Of a stretch of 64,000 nucleotides of DNA, positions 63,230-64,000 are shown in pieces. The DNA is from Maribellus maritimus. Its GTDB lineage: Bacteria > Bacteroidota > Bacteroidia > Bacteroidales > Prolixibacteraceae. The notes under the pieces were generated by a model. That model ran no database searches. It worked only from the letters and a program-made list of their open reading frames with translations, and was not told the origin of the DNA. Numbering within the stretch: position 1 is the first letter of the stretch; every line of letters begins with the position of its first letter. Both the position numbers and the translations under genes were made by a program. Location: NCBI RefSeq assembly GCF_022267315.1, contig NZ_JAIKLE010000006.1, positions 1 to 64,000 of the forward strand, read 5' to 3'.

Positions 63230-64000
63230 TTATTGCACCTTCAACTCCTCAATAAAATTTTTACAGGTTTTCCCCGGGTTTTCTGTTTTCATAAATGTTT
63301 CTCCGATTAAAAATCCACTGAATCCGTTTTCGCGTAAATATTGAATCTCTTTTGGACCGGCCAACCCGCTTTCTGAAATTTTCACAAAATGTTCAGGAAT
63401 CAGTTTTGCCAGTTTTACTGAAGTCTCAACATCTACATCAAAAGTTTTAAGATTACGATTATTCACACCGACAATGTCAACAAAATTGTTTACTTTTTCC
63501 AATTCTTCGGCGTTGTGAACTTCCATTAAAACTTCAAGCCCCAAACTTTTTGCTTCCTTTGTCAGCATTTCGGCCTGCTTTTTTTCGAGACAGGCAGCAA
63601 TGAGTAAAATAACATCGGCACCATACGCTTTTGCCTCGACCAATTGATAGGAATCAATCATAAAATCTTTTCGAAGAATTGGAATATCGGGATTTGTTTC
63701 ACGCGCTTTTACCAGATTGGATTGTGAACCGCCAAAAAACCTTGATTCTGTTAAAACCGATAATCCTGCTGCCCCCGCTTCAACATACGCTTTTGTGACC
63801 TCTTCCACTTTTGCCGAGAGATTTATATCTCCTTTTGAAGGCGACTTCTGTTTAAATTCAGCAATAATTCCCGAGGACCCTTTTTTCAGCAAACTTGCCT
63901 TAAGCGAATTACATTCGCGGTCGAATCCGGGAACCTCTTTTAACATTTCCAAATCAACCACTGTTTTTTGGTGAGCCACCTCTTCTTTTTTGGCTTCGAT
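63230..64000 (-). CDS. trpC: Indole-3-glycerol phosphate synthase (5' end outside window)
   Basis: At least 256 residues of TrpC, which closes the indole ring. The frame stays open to the window end (codons before 63979 read IEAKKEEV, matching the usual TrpC N-terminus), so the true start lies outside and GTG at 63979 is not the start. IIAEFKQKSPSKGDI, LSVLTESRFFGGS, ILRKDFMIDSYQ, GVNNRNLKTFDVD and ISESGLAGP are present in order. Transcription enters from outside the window, probably from trpE/G/D. Confidence 0.97.
   Translation of the reverse strand: MEAKKEEVAHQKTVVDLEMLKEVPGFDRECNSLKASLLKKGSSGIIAEFKQKSPSKGDINLSAKVEEVTKAYVEAGAAGLSVLTESRFFGGSQSNLVKARETNPDIPILRKDFMIDSYQLVEAKAYGADVILLIAACLEKKQAEMLTKEAKSLGLEVLMEVHNAEELEKVNNFVDIVGVNNRNLKTFDVDVETSVKLAKLIPEHFVKISESGLAGPKEIQYLRENGFSGFLIGETFMKTENPGKTCKNFIEELKVQ

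Noticed and set aside
63230-63979. GTG at 63979 as the start of trpC
   Set aside because: The frame continues to the window end with residues typical of the TrpC N-terminus, so the gene is simply cut by the window.

Overview
The window looks like chromosome from a marine or sediment-type Bacteroidota, most likely of the Marinilabiliales/Prolixibacteraceae kind. Pointers are the AT-rich coding style with little Shine-Dalgarno signal, two SusC/SusD pairs, many short envelope lipoproteins, family signatures common in that phylum (DUF3570, DUF4266, DUF2461, Wzi-like, peptidase S37-like), and a mix of strictly anaerobic enzymes (glycyl radical enzyme, HemN) with oxygen-dependent ones (HemF, FAD-type protoporphyrinogen oxidase), which suggests a facultative anaerobe. 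The lineage call is inference from gene content. No rRNA, CRISPR array, integrase or complete insertion sequence was seen.

Layout. 0.1-3.6 kb (minus): a HypD-like glycyl radical enzyme and its radical-SAM activase. 3.9-7.2 kb: a transglutaminase-like secreted protein, an aminotransferase and a DoxX protein. 7.4-10.6 kb (plus): thioredoxin-like protein, ApbE flavin transferase, DUF4266 lipoprotein and DUF3570 outer-membrane protein. 11.2-16.7 kb (minus): a run of envelope lipoproteins and barrels, a SIMPL protein, DUF2461, a PD40 protein and an AraC regulator. 16.8-19.3 kb (minus): ribB with an FMN riboswitch, and an exported amidohydrolase.

19.5-35.7 kb (plus) is the centrepiece: an uninterrupted heme biosynthesis cluster running from glutamyl-tRNA reductase to ferrochelatase (hemA, C, D, B, L, E, F, N, Y, H). 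A TonB-dependent receptor and an AmpG/RhtX-like MFS permease sit inside it, with two copies of an unrecognised ~112-residue single-span membrane protein. Each copy opens a sub-block and each is preceded by the same promoter-like string at the same distance. This pair is the best candidate for something undescribed.

35.7-48.7 kb: GH2 beta-galactosidase, aldehyde dehydrogenase, a SpoIIAA/STAS-like protein, a 577-base noncoding gap with a strong stem-loop, a Wzi-like outer-membrane protein, tRNA-Arg(CCT), initiator tRNA-Met, a Gfo/Idh/MocA oxidoreductase, a GH36-like enzyme, a peptidase S37-like protein and a cyclophilin. 48.7-59.4 kb (minus): two SusC/SusD glycan-uptake operons. Their susC genes share a structured 5' leader carrying a hairpin followed by what looks like an intrinsic terminator, so both operons are probably controlled by attenuation. 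59.6-64 kb (minus): a small conserved-looking protein, then trpC(partial)-trpF-trpB-trpA, with a GIY-YIG endonuclease gene framed by inverted repeats between trpC and trpF.
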